A stretch of 64,000 nucleotides of DNA from Marinobacter sp. THAF197a (GTDB lineage Bacteria; Pseudomonadota; Gammaproteobacteria; Pseudomonadales; Oleiphilaceae), in contig NZ_CP045324.1 in assembly GCF_009363275.1 (NCBI RefSeq), forward strand, positions 4,030,001 through 4,094,000, read 5' to 3'. Made by a program: the position numbers and the translations under genes. A model generated the notes under the pieces. It made no database searches. It worked only from the letters and a program-made list of their open reading frames with translations, and was not told where the DNA came from. This document shows positions 17,606-25,735 of this stretch, one piece after another. The first letter of the stretch is position 1; every line of letters begins with the position of its first letter.

Positions 17606-18096
17606 ACTGGTTACAGCGCTGGGTGCCACACCCTCTGTTCGCCGGCTTTCTGCTGCTGTTATGGCTGCTGATGAATGAGTTCAGCTTTGCCCACCTGTTG
17701 CTGGGTGCGGTGCTGGCGGTGGTGATTTCCCGGGTCACCCAGCCGTTCTGGCCGGAGCGTTCAAAGATCAAGCATCCGGGTAGGTTGCTGCGCTACCTTG
17801 GCCGGTTGTTGATGGACATCCTGAAATCCAACCTGATTGTCGCCCGGCGCATTCTGTTCTATTCCCGGCAGCTGGAGCCAGGGTTCTTCACTTACCCTCT
17901 GACCCTGACCGACGATTTTGCCGTGACCATATTGGCCAGCACCATTTCGCTCACCCCGGGCACGGTGAGCGCCCACTACGATCGCGAGGGCCGGTGCCTG
18001 TTGATTCACTGTCTGCATCTCGAGGATGAGGCTGCGCTGATTCAGGACATCCGTGAGCACTACGAGAAACCGTTACAGGAGATTTTCGATGATTGA
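17602..18096 (+). CDS. mrpE: Mrp Na+/H+ antiporter subunit E
   Basis: A 164-residue protein with two or three N-terminal membrane helices and a soluble C-terminal domain holding ILASTISLTPGTVSA and DREGRCLLIHCLH, the MrpE signature. It is needed for assembly of the complex. Overlaps mrpF by eight bases. Confidence 0.92.
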   Translation: MNWLQRWVPHPLFAGFLLLLWLLMNEFSFAHLLLGAVLAVVISRVTQPFWPERSKIKHPGRLLRYLGRLLMDILKSNLIVARRILFYSRQLEPGFFTYPLTLTDDFAVTILASTISLTPGTVSAHYDREGRCLLIHCLHLEDEAALIQDIREHYEKPLQEIFDD

Positions 18097-18358
18097 ATGG
18101 GCGGTTAACCTGGCGATCACTGTGTTTGCGATTGCCATCCTGCTGAACCTTTACCGGCTGGCCATCGGGCCCGACATCGTTGACCGGATCCTGGCGCTGG
18201 ACACCCTGATGATCAACAGTATTGCGTTGATTGTGCTGTTTGATATCCGGCTGTCGCTGGGCATCCTGTTTGAAGCTGCCATGCTGATTGCCCTGATGGG
18301 GTTTGTCGGAACCGTGGCAATGACCAAGTATCTGTTGCGGGGGGATGTGATCGAATGA
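18089..18358 (+). CDS. mrpF: Mrp Na+/H+ antiporter subunit F
   Basis: An 89-residue three-helix membrane protein: RLAIGPDIVDRILALDTLM is the MrpF signature. The ATG at 18089 lies within the 3' end of mrpE and gives the family's normal length; the earlier in-frame ATG would only read through mrpE. Its stop overlaps the mrpG start (ATGA). Confidence 0.92.
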   Translation: MIEWAVNLAITVFAIAILLNLYRLAIGPDIVDRILALDTLMINSIALIVLFDIRLSLGILFEAAMLIALMGFVGTVAMTKYLLRGDVIE

Positions 18359-18699
18359 CTGCGTCAACCATGCCGTTCGTTCTTGAATTGGTGATTTCGC
18401 TGTTCCTGGTGGCCGGCGCCTTGTTTGCGCTGATTGGCTCTGTTGGCCTGGCCCGGTTGCGGGATTTCTTTATGCGGCTGCATGGGCCCACCAAGGCCAG
18501 CACCCTTGGCCTGGGCTGTTTGCTGATCGGCTCGTTGCTGTTTTTCAGTTTCCAGCGCGGCGCGCTTTCTGTGCATGAGGCGATTGTGACCGTTTTCCTG
18601 TTTGTGACTGCGCCAGTCAGCGCCCATATGATGGCGAAGGCCGCCCTGTTCCGGGGTGTGGATAAGGGCGGCCCAAGCCGGAATTACCCGGACCGTTAG
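18355..18699 (+). CDS. mrpG: Mrp Na+/H+ antiporter subunit G
   Basis: A 114-residue three-helix protein with GSVGLARLRDFFMRLHGPTKASTLGLG, the MrpG signature, and VTAPVSAHMMAKAA. It is the last gene of the Mrp operon. Its stop overlaps the stop of the convergent thioesterase gene by four bases. Confidence 0.92.
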   Translation: MTASTMPFVLELVISLFLVAGALFALIGSVGLARLRDFFMRLHGPTKASTLGLGCLLIGSLLFFSFQRGALSVHEAIVTVFLFVTAPVSAHMMAKAALFRGVDKGGPSRNYPDR

Positions 18700-19124
18700 C
18701 CGGCAAACCTGGCCCGGAAGCTCTCGGGCATGGGGGTGACTTCCCGGGTTTTGTAGTTGAAGAACACAAAACCGTATTTAGCCATGGCCACCGATTGGCC
18801 GGTGTCGGCTTTGGTAACCCGGAACACGAAATCGCCGCCGTATTTGTTGAAATCCATCAGGCCCACTTCGAAGCGCAGCATGTCCGGGTAGAAGGATTCG
18901 CCCTGGTACATGGTGGCCAGGTCGGTGACGATAATGCCGGTGCCGTTCTGGTCGGCTTCTTCGATGCCGTGTTCGACCAGGAACTGGGCGCGGGCCTCGG
19001 AGAGCATGGAGATCAGGGCGTCGTTGCCGAGGTGGTTGGCGCCGTTGATGTCGGTGATTCTGACGGGCATTCGGGTTTCGAAGCTGAAGGCGTTGTCGGG
19101 AAAGTCTAGTTTGATTCTTGCCAC
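18696..19124 (-). CDS. Hotdog-fold acyl-CoA thioesterase (4HBT type)
   Basis: A 142-residue single-hotdog protein with the 4-hydroxybenzoyl-CoA thioesterase pattern: MPVRITDINGANHLGNDALI, where the Asp-x-x-x-x-x-His region forms the active site, then MLRFEVGLMDFNKYGGDFVF and VAMAKYGFVFFNYKTREV. Such enzymes hydrolyse acyl-CoA in the cytoplasm. It is transcribed away from hairpin R5 and the Nudix-MBL gene. Confidence 0.8.
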   Translation of the reverse strand: MARIKLDFPDNAFSFETRMPVRITDINGANHLGNDALISMLSEARAQFLVEHGIEEADQNGTGIIVTDLATMYQGESFYPDMLRFEVGLMDFNKYGGDFVFRVTKADTGQSVAMAKYGFVFFNYKTREVTPMPESFRARFAG

Positions 19125-19254
19125 GGGGGTGTCCTGATCTGGTTCAACATTGGATTGGGCTGAATCATACGCTTCCGGTTGTGACTTCTCATCTTATGGT
19201 GCTATCGGGTATCTTGCTTCTTGTTCCTGCGCTTTTTGTTTCGGAGTAAGCGGC

Positions 19255-19359
19255 GCTTGGGGCTGGGCTTTCCAGAACACGCTCCTTCGGCACATCCTTG
19301 TGACGCTTGGGCTCCGCCATCCATGGCTCCGCACAGTTCTGGAAAGCCCAGCCCCAAGC
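19255..19359 (-). repeat. Long hairpin with conserved loop, type B, inverted (R5)
   Basis: Perfect 24-base arms (19255-19278 and 19336-19359), extendable by three pairs past one mismatch, enclose a 57-base loop that on the minus strand differs from the R4 loop at only two bases. The inner stem is TTTCCAGAAC / GTTCTGGAAA, i.e. the usual TTTCCAAAAC has changed at one position and the opposite arm has changed to match. It lies between two divergently transcribed genes, so it cannot be a terminator for either. Confidence 0.9.
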
Positions 19360-19412
19360 CCCGCCCAGACTTCCTGCATGCGCCCAATAAAACGTCATAA
19401 TAAGAGTTACTT

Positions 19413-21041
19413 ATGGATATTCGCCCGGCTGCCACTCTGGTTCTTACCCGCGATACCGAAAACGGCATTGAAGTGCTTCTGCTGCAACGCACCTGGGAGG
19501 CTATTTTCCTGCCCGGTTACTATGTGTTCCCCGGCGGGGCGGTGAATGAGCAGGAGTCGGAGGCGCAGCCGCATGTTGTGGGTGTTGAAGACGCGGATAT
19601 CAGTCAGACCATGAGTCTGGATGAGGGTGGCGCGGATTTCATGTTGGCGGCGGTTCGGGAGTGTTTTGAGGAGGCGGGGGTTCTGCTGGCTCAGGATGCG
19701 AATGGCAAGCTGGTTGGCGCAGACCATCAGGTGCATGGTGAGCGGCAGGCGTTGTTTCGGGATGAGGTGTCGCTGGCGCAGTTGTGTGAGAAGCATGGGC
19801 TGGTGGTGCCGCTGGACCGGTTGGCGTATTTGAGCCATTGGGTGACGCCGCCGGGGCCGCCTCGGCGGTTTGATACGCGGTTTTTTGTGGCGGTGGCGCC
19901 GGAAGGGCAAGTGGCTGGGCACGATGGTCAGGAGACGATTGATCATGTGTGGATTTCACCGGCGCAGGCGTTGGAGGAGCATCGGGCGGGGCAGCGGTTG
20001 TTGGGGTTGCCGACGATCCGTACCTTGCGGGTGTTGTGTGATTTCAGTTCCACCGCCGAGTTGATGCGCTATGCCCACGCCAATCCGCCGGAGGCGTTCC
20101 CGACCGATCCCTGGCCGGCGCTTCGCAAGGGTAAGCCGGTGATGTTGGAACCCAACGCGCCGGCTTACGATGAGGCGGTCAAGCTGGACCCGGATGGGGA
20201 AGGCACCACCCGGGCGGAAATCGTGCCGGGGCAACCGGTTGAGGTGGCAGCCGGAGTGGTACGGTTGACGGCCCCGAACCCGGGGATGATGACCGGGCCG
20301 GGCACGAATACCTATATTCTGGGCTTTGAGCGGTTTACGGTGATTGATCCGGGGCCGGCCAATAGCGCCCATATTGACGCGATTCTGGAGGTAACCGGCG
20401 GGGTAGTGGACCAGGTGCTGGTGACCCATACCCACCTGGACCACTCACCGGCAGTGTCGGTGCTGAAGGAGCGAACGGGATGCCGGGTGTTTGGCTGGCC
20501 GGCCCCGGAAGGCGCCGGGCAGGACCAGTCCTTTAAGGCGGACGATGAGCCGGAGCATGGCGACCTGATTGTCAGCGAGGCGGGCATCCTGAAGGTAATT
20601 CATACCCCCGGGCATGCATCCAACCACCTGTGTTTCCTGCTGACGGACCAGGAGTTGCTGTTCTCCGGTGACCACATCATGCAGGGCTCAACGGTGGTGA
20701 TCAATCCGCCGGACGGCGATATGAAGGCCTATGTGGAATCCCTGTACGAGCTATTGGAGGAGCCTGTGCGCTTTATCGCGCCCGCCCACGGCTTTCTGAT
20801 GGGGCAACCGGAGGCGGTGATTGATTACCTGATCACCCATCGGTTATCGCGGGAGCACAAGATCTTCCGGTCACTTCAGGCCCTGGCGCCGGTGTCCCTG
20901 AAAGATCTGACGGCGAAAGCCTACGACGATGTGCCTGCGGCCATTCATGGACTGGCAGCACGATCAGCCCTGGCACACCTCCTCAAACTTGAGGCAGAAC
21001 AACGGGCATACCAGTCAGACAACCTCTGGCATACTCACTAA
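19413..21041 (+). CDS. Nudix hydrolase fused to a metallo-beta-lactamase domain
   Basis: A 542-residue two-domain protein. Residues about 1-230 resemble NUDT19-type Nudix hydrolases: VLLLQRTWEAIFLPGYYVFPGG and a Nudix box AVRECFEEAGVLL, families that act on CoA or nucleoside diphosphate derivatives. Residues about 280-530 are a metallo-beta-lactamase fold with the zinc motif THTHLDH, a further metal site in FSGDHI and a late His in IAPAHG, close to LACTB2-like hydrolases. The 5' portion (about 19,600-20,000) uses G/T-ending codons heavily, unlike nearby genes. Substrate unknown; CoA or nucleotide clean-up is plausible. Confidence 0.82.
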   Translation: MDIRPAATLVLTRDTENGIEVLLLQRTWEAIFLPGYYVFPGGAVNEQESEAQPHVVGVEDADISQTMSLDEGGADFMLAAVRECFEEAGVLLAQDANGKLVGADHQVHGERQALFRDEVSLAQLCEKHGLVVPLDRLAYLSHWVTPPGPPRRFDTRFFVAVAPEGQVAGHDGQETIDHVWISPAQALEEHRAGQRLLGLPTIRTLRVLCDFSSTAELMRYAHANPPEAFPTDPWPALRKGKPVMLEPNAPAYDEAVKLDPDGEGTTRAEIVPGQPVEVAAGVVRLTAPNPGMMTGPGTNTYILGFERFTVIDPGPANSAHIDAILEVTGGVVDQVLVTHTHLDHSPAVSVLKERTGCRVFGWPAPEGAGQDQSFKADDEPEHGDLIVSEAGILKVIHTPGHASNHLCFLLTDQELLFSGDHIMQGSTVVINPPDGDMKAYVESLYELLEEPVRFIAPAHGFLMGQPEAVIDYLITHRLSREHKIFRSLQALAPVSLKDLTAKAYDDVPAAIHGLAARSALAHLLKLEAEQRAYQSDNLWHTH

Positions 21042-21054
21042 GCCTGGTACCGGG

Positions 21055-21213
21055 CTACTTCTTGGCGATGATCCACACCGCGTGCACGATGCCAGGAATG
21101 TAGCCCAGGATGGTCAGCAGTATGTTGATCCAAAAATGCTTGCCCAGCCCCACCTGTAAAAAAACACCTAATGGCGGTAACAGAATCGCAACCAGAATTC
21201 GCAAAAGGTCCAT
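21055..21213 (-). CDS. Pmp3/YqaE-family small membrane protein
   Basis: A 52-residue protein found by reading the minus strand; its true start, ATG at 21213, is preceded by GGAGAG. The sequence has two hydrophobic helices joined by a short turn: VAILLPPLGVFLQVG, then FWINILLTILGYIPGIVHAVW and a final IAKK. The PPLGV and GYIPGIVHA motifs are those of the Pmp3/UPF0057 family, stress-linked plasma-membrane proteolipids. It converges on the Nudix-MBL gene 13 bases away. Confidence 0.9.
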   Translation of the reverse strand: MDLLRILVAILLPPLGVFLQVGLGKHFWINILLTILGYIPGIVHAVWIIAKK

Positions 21214-21404
21214 TTAGTTCTCTCCTCGTGGCACGTATAACAGTCATATCTCTGAAAGATAGCAGTGTTATTACATTCAACCACATTGGGCCATTACAGA
21301 TGGGCCCGTGATCATGAAAGTGGCATTAAACCTCTGTCACAGCGGTATTCATGAACCATACAGGGCCCTATCCTTGGGGCCACTGGACAGGTACTCGAGG
21401 ACTT

Positions 21405-22823
21405 ATGCTGTTTCAAAGGCCCAGACACTCCACAATCCGACATTTTCCGATCTGGCTTTTCGCTGCCGCCCTGCCAATGGTCACCTTGGCCGACACCAAC
21501 GATTCGTCTGTGCTGGTGGCCCAACTCGCAGAGGATGAAAACGTTGAGGATGTGGTGCGCTCTGAACCCCGCCGCAGTCCAGGCGAAGATGGCGACGCCA
21601 GCGACGACGAACAGGAACCATCGGCGCCAGACACCAACCAGCAAACACAAACGGTCAACACCGTGGTGGTGCCCGTTACCCGCAAGATTGCCCCCAACAT
21701 CGACCTGAAAGAGGTGGCCCCCCTGCCGGAACCCGAGCCGGAACCGGAAACCCTGCCGGGGGCGGAACTGTCTGCAGAGGAACTTCAGGTAGTTCAGGAT
21801 ACTGCACAAGGGGAAACGTCTGCCCCTGAGGACGAGGCCGACGCGCCGGTAGAACCCCTGCCGGCCGAAAGTTTCACCCTGCTAGGCAAGGAAGTGCTGC
21901 CCGGCACCTCGACGCGGCTGGCCTGGTCCCCCCAGATCCAGATTGCCGGCCTGTCACAAATTACTCCTGTTCTGGTGGTCAACGGCGTGAATGCTGGGCC
22001 AACCCTGTGCCTGACTGGCGCCGTACATGGCGATGAGCTTAACGGCATCGAGATTATTCGCCGCACCATGTACGACCTCAATCCGGAGAAACTCAGTGGC
22101 CGGGTGATCGGCGTGCCCATTGTCAATCTAACCGGCTTCCAGCAGGGCAGTCGGTACCTGCCGGACCGTCGGGATCTGAACCGCTTTTTCCCGGGCCGCA
22201 AGGACGGCAACCTTGCCGACCGGGTGGCCTACTCGTTGTTTGAGAATGTTATTCGGCACTGCGACATGCTGGTGGACATTCACACCGGTTCCCTCAAGCG
22301 CACCAACCTGCCCCAGCTGCGGGCCGACATGAACGATCCGGACGTGGCGGAATTCACCCGTGGGTTTGACCGCATGGCGGTGGTGCACAGCTCCGGCTCC
22401 CCGGGCATGCTGCGCACGGCAGCCGTCCAGGCAGGTATCCGTGCCGTGACCATGGAAGCCGGGGAGTCGTTGCGAATTCAGGAGCATCAGATCGAAGCGG
22501 GGGTAAATAGCCTCAACAGCCTGCTGGAGAAACACGGCATGATCTCCAGGATGTTTGTCTGGGGCGATCCGGAACCGGTCTATTATGATTCCACCTGGGT
22601 GCGCGCCGAGCACGGCGGCATTCTGTTCAGCGAGATTAACCTGGGTGCCAATGTCTCCGAAGGGGAGGTCTTGGGCTATGTGGCTGATCCGATTACCAAT
22701 GAGCAACACCCGATACGCTCCACCTCCAACGGCCGGATCATCGGCATGGCGGTTGATCAGGTGGTGATGGCCGGCTTCGCCGCCTACCACATTGGTACGG
22801 AGGCAGAAGTTCCAGGAGAGTAG
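21405..22823 (+). CDS. Secreted M14-like deacylase (succinylglutamate desuccinylase/aspartoacylase family)
   Basis: A 472-residue protein. A signal peptide (IWLFAAALPMVTLA) is followed by about 120 residues of acidic, Pro/Glu-rich linker (EPEPEPE). The catalytic domain shows the zinc signature GAVHGDELNGIEIIR, DRRDLNRFFPGR, the third ligand DIHTGS and a downstream Glu in MEAGES, then a lysozyme-unrelated beta barrel tail. These are the hallmarks of the M14 AstE/AspA superfamily. The signal peptide places it outside the cytoplasm, where the substrate is unknown. Start 21405 gives the signal peptide and has GAGGA upstream; ATG 21351 is possible. Confidence 0.8.
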   Translation: MLFQRPRHSTIRHFPIWLFAAALPMVTLADTNDSSVLVAQLAEDENVEDVVRSEPRRSPGEDGDASDDEQEPSAPDTNQQTQTVNTVVVPVTRKIAPNIDLKEVAPLPEPEPEPETLPGAELSAEELQVVQDTAQGETSAPEDEADAPVEPLPAESFTLLGKEVLPGTSTRLAWSPQIQIAGLSQITPVLVVNGVNAGPTLCLTGAVHGDELNGIEIIRRTMYDLNPEKLSGRVIGVPIVNLTGFQQGSRYLPDRRDLNRFFPGRKDGNLADRVAYSLFENVIRHCDMLVDIHTGSLKRTNLPQLRADMNDPDVAEFTRGFDRMAVVHSSGSPGMLRTAAVQAGIRAVTMEAGESLRIQEHQIEAGVNSLNSLLEKHGMISRMFVWGDPEPVYYDSTWVRAEHGGILFSEINLGANVSEGEVLGYVADPITNEQHPIRSTSNGRIIGMAVDQVVMAGFAAYHIGTEAEVPGE

Positions 22824-22869
22824 TATGCTAGGGGTTTTACCCGACAGCCTATGATCCACAGGAGTTCAT

Positions 22870-23838
22870 GTGTCTTCGGCAAACTCTGGCATATTATCCC
22901 GAATTCCCGGCCTGGCCTATGTGGGCCTGGTGCTTACGCCGCTGTTCTGGGCCGGCAATGCCGTGGTCGCGCGAGGCACGGTTGAGCATGTACCGCCCCT
23001 GTCGATGTCTTTCTGGCGTTGGGTGATTGCCCTCGCCATATTGCTGCCCTTCGGTTTCCCTGGCATGTGGCATCATCGCCGGGTCATCCGTGCCCGCCTG
23101 GGTTCGATGCTGGCACTGGCCACCTTCAGCGTGGCCGCGTTCAATTCACTGCTCTACTACGCCGCCATCACCACCACCGCCACCAATATTGCCCTGATCA
23201 ATGCCACCATTCCTATTTTCGTGGCCCTGCTGGCGTGGATGCTTCTGGGCGACCGCACACGGCCAGTTCAGGCATTGGGCATCGCCCTGGCCATCGGAGG
23301 CATCCTGACCGTGGTGGCCCGTGGCGAGCTCTCGGTTCTGACCGGCCTTCAGGCACAACCCGGTGACCTGATCATGGTGGCGGCCGTCTTCAGTTGGGGG
23401 TTGTTCTCGGTCTTGCTCAGACGGCAGGCGGTGCCGTTACCGGCCCTTACTTTCCTGACCACCCAGATTCTGCTGGGCACGCTGGTGATCCTGCCGTTTT
23501 ACCTGGTCGACCTGTTTTTCTTCGCCGGGGGCTTCGAGCTGACCCGAAATACGGCCATGTCGCTACTGTATTTCGCCATATTCCCCGGTATCCTTGCCTA
23601 CGCATTCTGGAATCACGGCGTGCATGCGATCGGCCCGGCCAGGGCCGCGATATTCATGTACCTGACCCCGGTCTTCGCATCCATACTGGCCGGCATTTTT
23701 CTGGGTGAGTCGCTTGGCGCGTTTCACATGATTGGCGGCCTGCTGATTCTCGCAGGCCTGGTGTTGGCCACGCGAACCGGTCGCCGACAGGCTGCGTATT
23801 CACTTCGGAGTCAGGAACAAAACGGGAGAGACACATGA
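22870..23838 (+). CDS. EamA-family (DMT) transporter
   Basis: A 322-residue inner-membrane protein with ten predicted helices in two EamA repeats: FWAGNAVVARGTVEHVPPLSMSFWRW and FSWGLFSVLLRRQAVPLP begin the halves, and TATNIALINATIPIFVALLAW and AAIFMYLTPVFASILAGIFLGE are the paired conserved helices. Such carriers export amino acids or other metabolites. GTG start with a CAGGAG ribosome site. Its stop overlaps the start of the CBM-like protein (ATGA). Confidence 0.88.
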   Translation: MSSANSGILSRIPGLAYVGLVLTPLFWAGNAVVARGTVEHVPPLSMSFWRWVIALAILLPFGFPGMWHHRRVIRARLGSMLALATFSVAAFNSLLYYAAITTTATNIALINATIPIFVALLAWMLLGDRTRPVQALGIALAIGGILTVVARGELSVLTGLQAQPGDLIMVAAVFSWGLFSVLLRRQAVPLPALTFLTTQILLGTLVILPFYLVDLFFFAGGFELTRNTAMSLLYFAIFPGILAYAFWNHGVHAIGPARAAIFMYLTPVFASILAGIFLGESLGAFHMIGGLLILAGLVLATRTGRRQAAYSLRSQEQNGRDT

Positions 23839-24362
23839 TGAAAGCCACCACCAGCATCAGGCGAGCCCGCACACTTTATGGTCTGTTGTTGATGATCCTG
23901 GCACTTGGCATGCCTGCATTGGCGTCTGCCGAGGCCTGTGATCCGGAAGACCATGAATGGGTGCCCAGCCGCTATTACCCGGCGGGGTCTGTGGTGTTTC
24001 ACAACGACAACTGGTACGAGTCCCGTGAAATTCACGAGGGTATGGAGCCGGGTATCACATTCGATTGGAAACGCTTACATTCGGTGCCAGATTGTGGTGG
24101 TGAAAACAGGCCGCCCGACCCCATAGACCCGGCTGATGTGGAGGAAGGCGTTACCCAGACGGACAGTAACACAGAGTTCTGCGAACGCCCGGAACAATGG
24201 CTGTTTGCTGAGAGTTACTCCGTCGGCAGCCAGGTCAGCCATGGCGGCAAGATCTGGGAAGCCATCCGGGATACCAAGGGCGACATGCCGGGTATCCAGG
24301 AGCCACCGCACTGGAAGCTGGTGGAAGACCACTGCGCCATCCAGTCGCAACCGGCACTATAA
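23835..24362 (+). CDS. Secreted protein with two CBM5/12-like repeats
   Basis: A 175-residue protein with signal peptide (MILALGMPALASA). Two similar units follow: WVPSRYYPAGSVVFHNDNWYES with a later WKRL, and WLFAESYSVGSQVSHGGKIWEA with a later WKLV. The pattern of paired aromatics around Y-x-x-G-x-x-V-x-x-x-x-x-x-W is that of the CBM5/12 chitin/cellulose-binding fold. There is no catalytic domain, so it may bind a surface polysaccharide. Four Cys may form disulfides. Co-transcribed with the EamA gene; its stop overlaps the convergent PatB-like gene by six bases. Confidence 0.65.
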   Translation: MMKATTSIRRARTLYGLLLMILALGMPALASAEACDPEDHEWVPSRYYPAGSVVFHNDNWYESREIHEGMEPGITFDWKRLHSVPDCGGENRPPDPIDPADVEEGVTQTDSNTEFCERPEQWLFAESYSVGSQVSHGGKIWEAIRDTKGDMPGIQEPPHWKLVEDHCAIQSQPAL

Positions 24363-25538
24363 GCCAGCCAGCGCTGCCTCGATCCGGGCAATGACCTGTT
24401 CCAGCACGGATCGCGGGCAGCCAATGTTCAGGCGCATAAAGCCACTGCCCGTGTGCCCGAAGGACAACCCCGGGTTCATGCCCACGCCGGCGTCCTCAAC
24501 GAAAAATTGTTTGAGGCCGGCATCATCCAGCCCCAGGCTCCGACAGTCGAGCCACATCAGATAGGTGCCTTCCGGCGCTGCAACGTCAATGCCTGGCAAT
24601 CGCCGGAACACCGCGTTGGCCACGAAATCCCGATTGGCCTGCAGATAGCCGAGCAGTTCGTCCAGCCAAGTGGCGCCGTGGCGATACCCCGCTTCAAAGC
24701 CGGCAATGCTGAACGGGTTGCACTGGGGCAGGTGCATGGACTCAAACACCGCTTTCATGGCCTTGCGCCGTTCCGGATCTGGGATCACCAGGGCGGACAA
24801 ACCAAGACCGGGCATGTTGAAACTCTTGCTCGGAGCCACCGCCGTCACCAGCGCATCATCCTCTTGGGCCAAGCTGGCCAGGACGGTGTGCCGAGCAGCA
24901 TCCGGATAGGTCAGGTCGCAGTGGATCTCGTCCGAGAGCACCACCAGGTTGTGGCGCCGGGCAACGGCCAGCAGCTCTTTCAGCTCCGCTTCCGTCCAGA
25001 CGCGGCCGACCGGATTGTGGGGGGAGCACAACAACAGCACCCTGGCATCGGGCCGGGCAGCGCATTGCTCGAGATGCTCCAGATCCATCCGGTACTGCCC
25101 GGTCTGCGGATCCTGAACCAGCGGGTTTTCAATCACTTCACGACCGCTCTGGCGCACCGAGCTGAAGAAAGGTGGATACACCGGCGGCTGGATAATCACG
25201 CCCTCACCCGGTCCGGCATAGGCCATACAGGCGGCATTCAGGGATGGCACCACCCCCGGCGCCATCAATATCCACTCCCGGCGAATGTGCCAGCCATGGC
25301 GCTGCGCAAACCAGTCGATCATTGCCTGGTACAGGCTGTCAGGAAACAGGGTATAGCCGTATACCGGGTGCTGCGCCCGCTCTGTCAGAGCGCGGATGAC
25401 CGCCTCGGGCGCGGCAAAGTCCATATCCGCCACCCAAACCGGAATGACATCGTCCCGGCCAAACACCGCCTGGCGGGCATCAAATTTGACCGAGCAGGTA
25501 TTTTCACGTCGAACAGGGTGATCAAACGCACTGGCCAC
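24357..25538 (-). CDS. PatB/MalY-type PLP-dependent C-S lyase or aminotransferase
   Basis: A 393-residue class I/II aminotransferase-fold enzyme of the MalY/PatB branch, cystathionine beta-lyases that cleave cystathionine to homocysteine. Seen: VWVADMDFAAPEAVI, PVYGYT, the Asn of SPHNPVGR, the Asp of LVVLSDEIHCDL, the Schiff-base Lys238 in APSKSFNMPGL and Arg in GFMRLNIGCPR. The start is taken as GTG at 25538, with GGGGAG seven bases upstream, because the family begins with the FDHPVRRE-type segment; longer in-frame starts add an unrelated extension. Confidence 0.87.
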   Translation of the reverse strand: MASAFDHPVRRENTCSVKFDARQAVFGRDDVIPVWVADMDFAAPEAVIRALTERAQHPVYGYTLFPDSLYQAMIDWFAQRHGWHIRREWILMAPGVVPSLNAACMAYAGPGEGVIIQPPVYPPFFSSVRQSGREVIENPLVQDPQTGQYRMDLEHLEQCAARPDARVLLLCSPHNPVGRVWTEAELKELLAVARRHNLVVLSDEIHCDLTYPDAARHTVLASLAQEDDALVTAVAPSKSFNMPGLGLSALVIPDPERRKAMKAVFESMHLPQCNPFSIAGFEAGYRHGATWLDELLGYLQANRDFVANAVFRRLPGIDVAAPEGTYLMWLDCRSLGLDDAGLKQFFVEDAGVGMNPGLSFGHTGSGFMRLNIGCPRSVLEQVIARIEAALAGL

Positions 25539-25735
25539 AAACGAACTCCCCAACTGGTTGAAAGGCTGCCGAAGGCTATTGTGGTAGCCCCGGCCAGCGA
25601 CCGCAACCAACCTTGGCAGGCGCCTCCCGCTTTGGTCGAACATGGGCAAGTTTTGCTTGCCGAAACGGTCCGATACTTGCGAACCTAACCGTTTGTTGAT
25701 GGTTGTCGTCCCGAACGTTTGTCGGAGTTCTCCCC

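Noticed and set aside
9058..19359. Hairpins as integron attC sites
   Set aside because: The ends do not show the GTTRRRY / RYYYAAC boxes, there is no integrase gene, and the copies separate ordinary housekeeping genes.
24453..25688. 411-codon plus-strand ORF
   Set aside because: Exact antisense shadow of the PatB-like gene, with no domain and no ribosome site.
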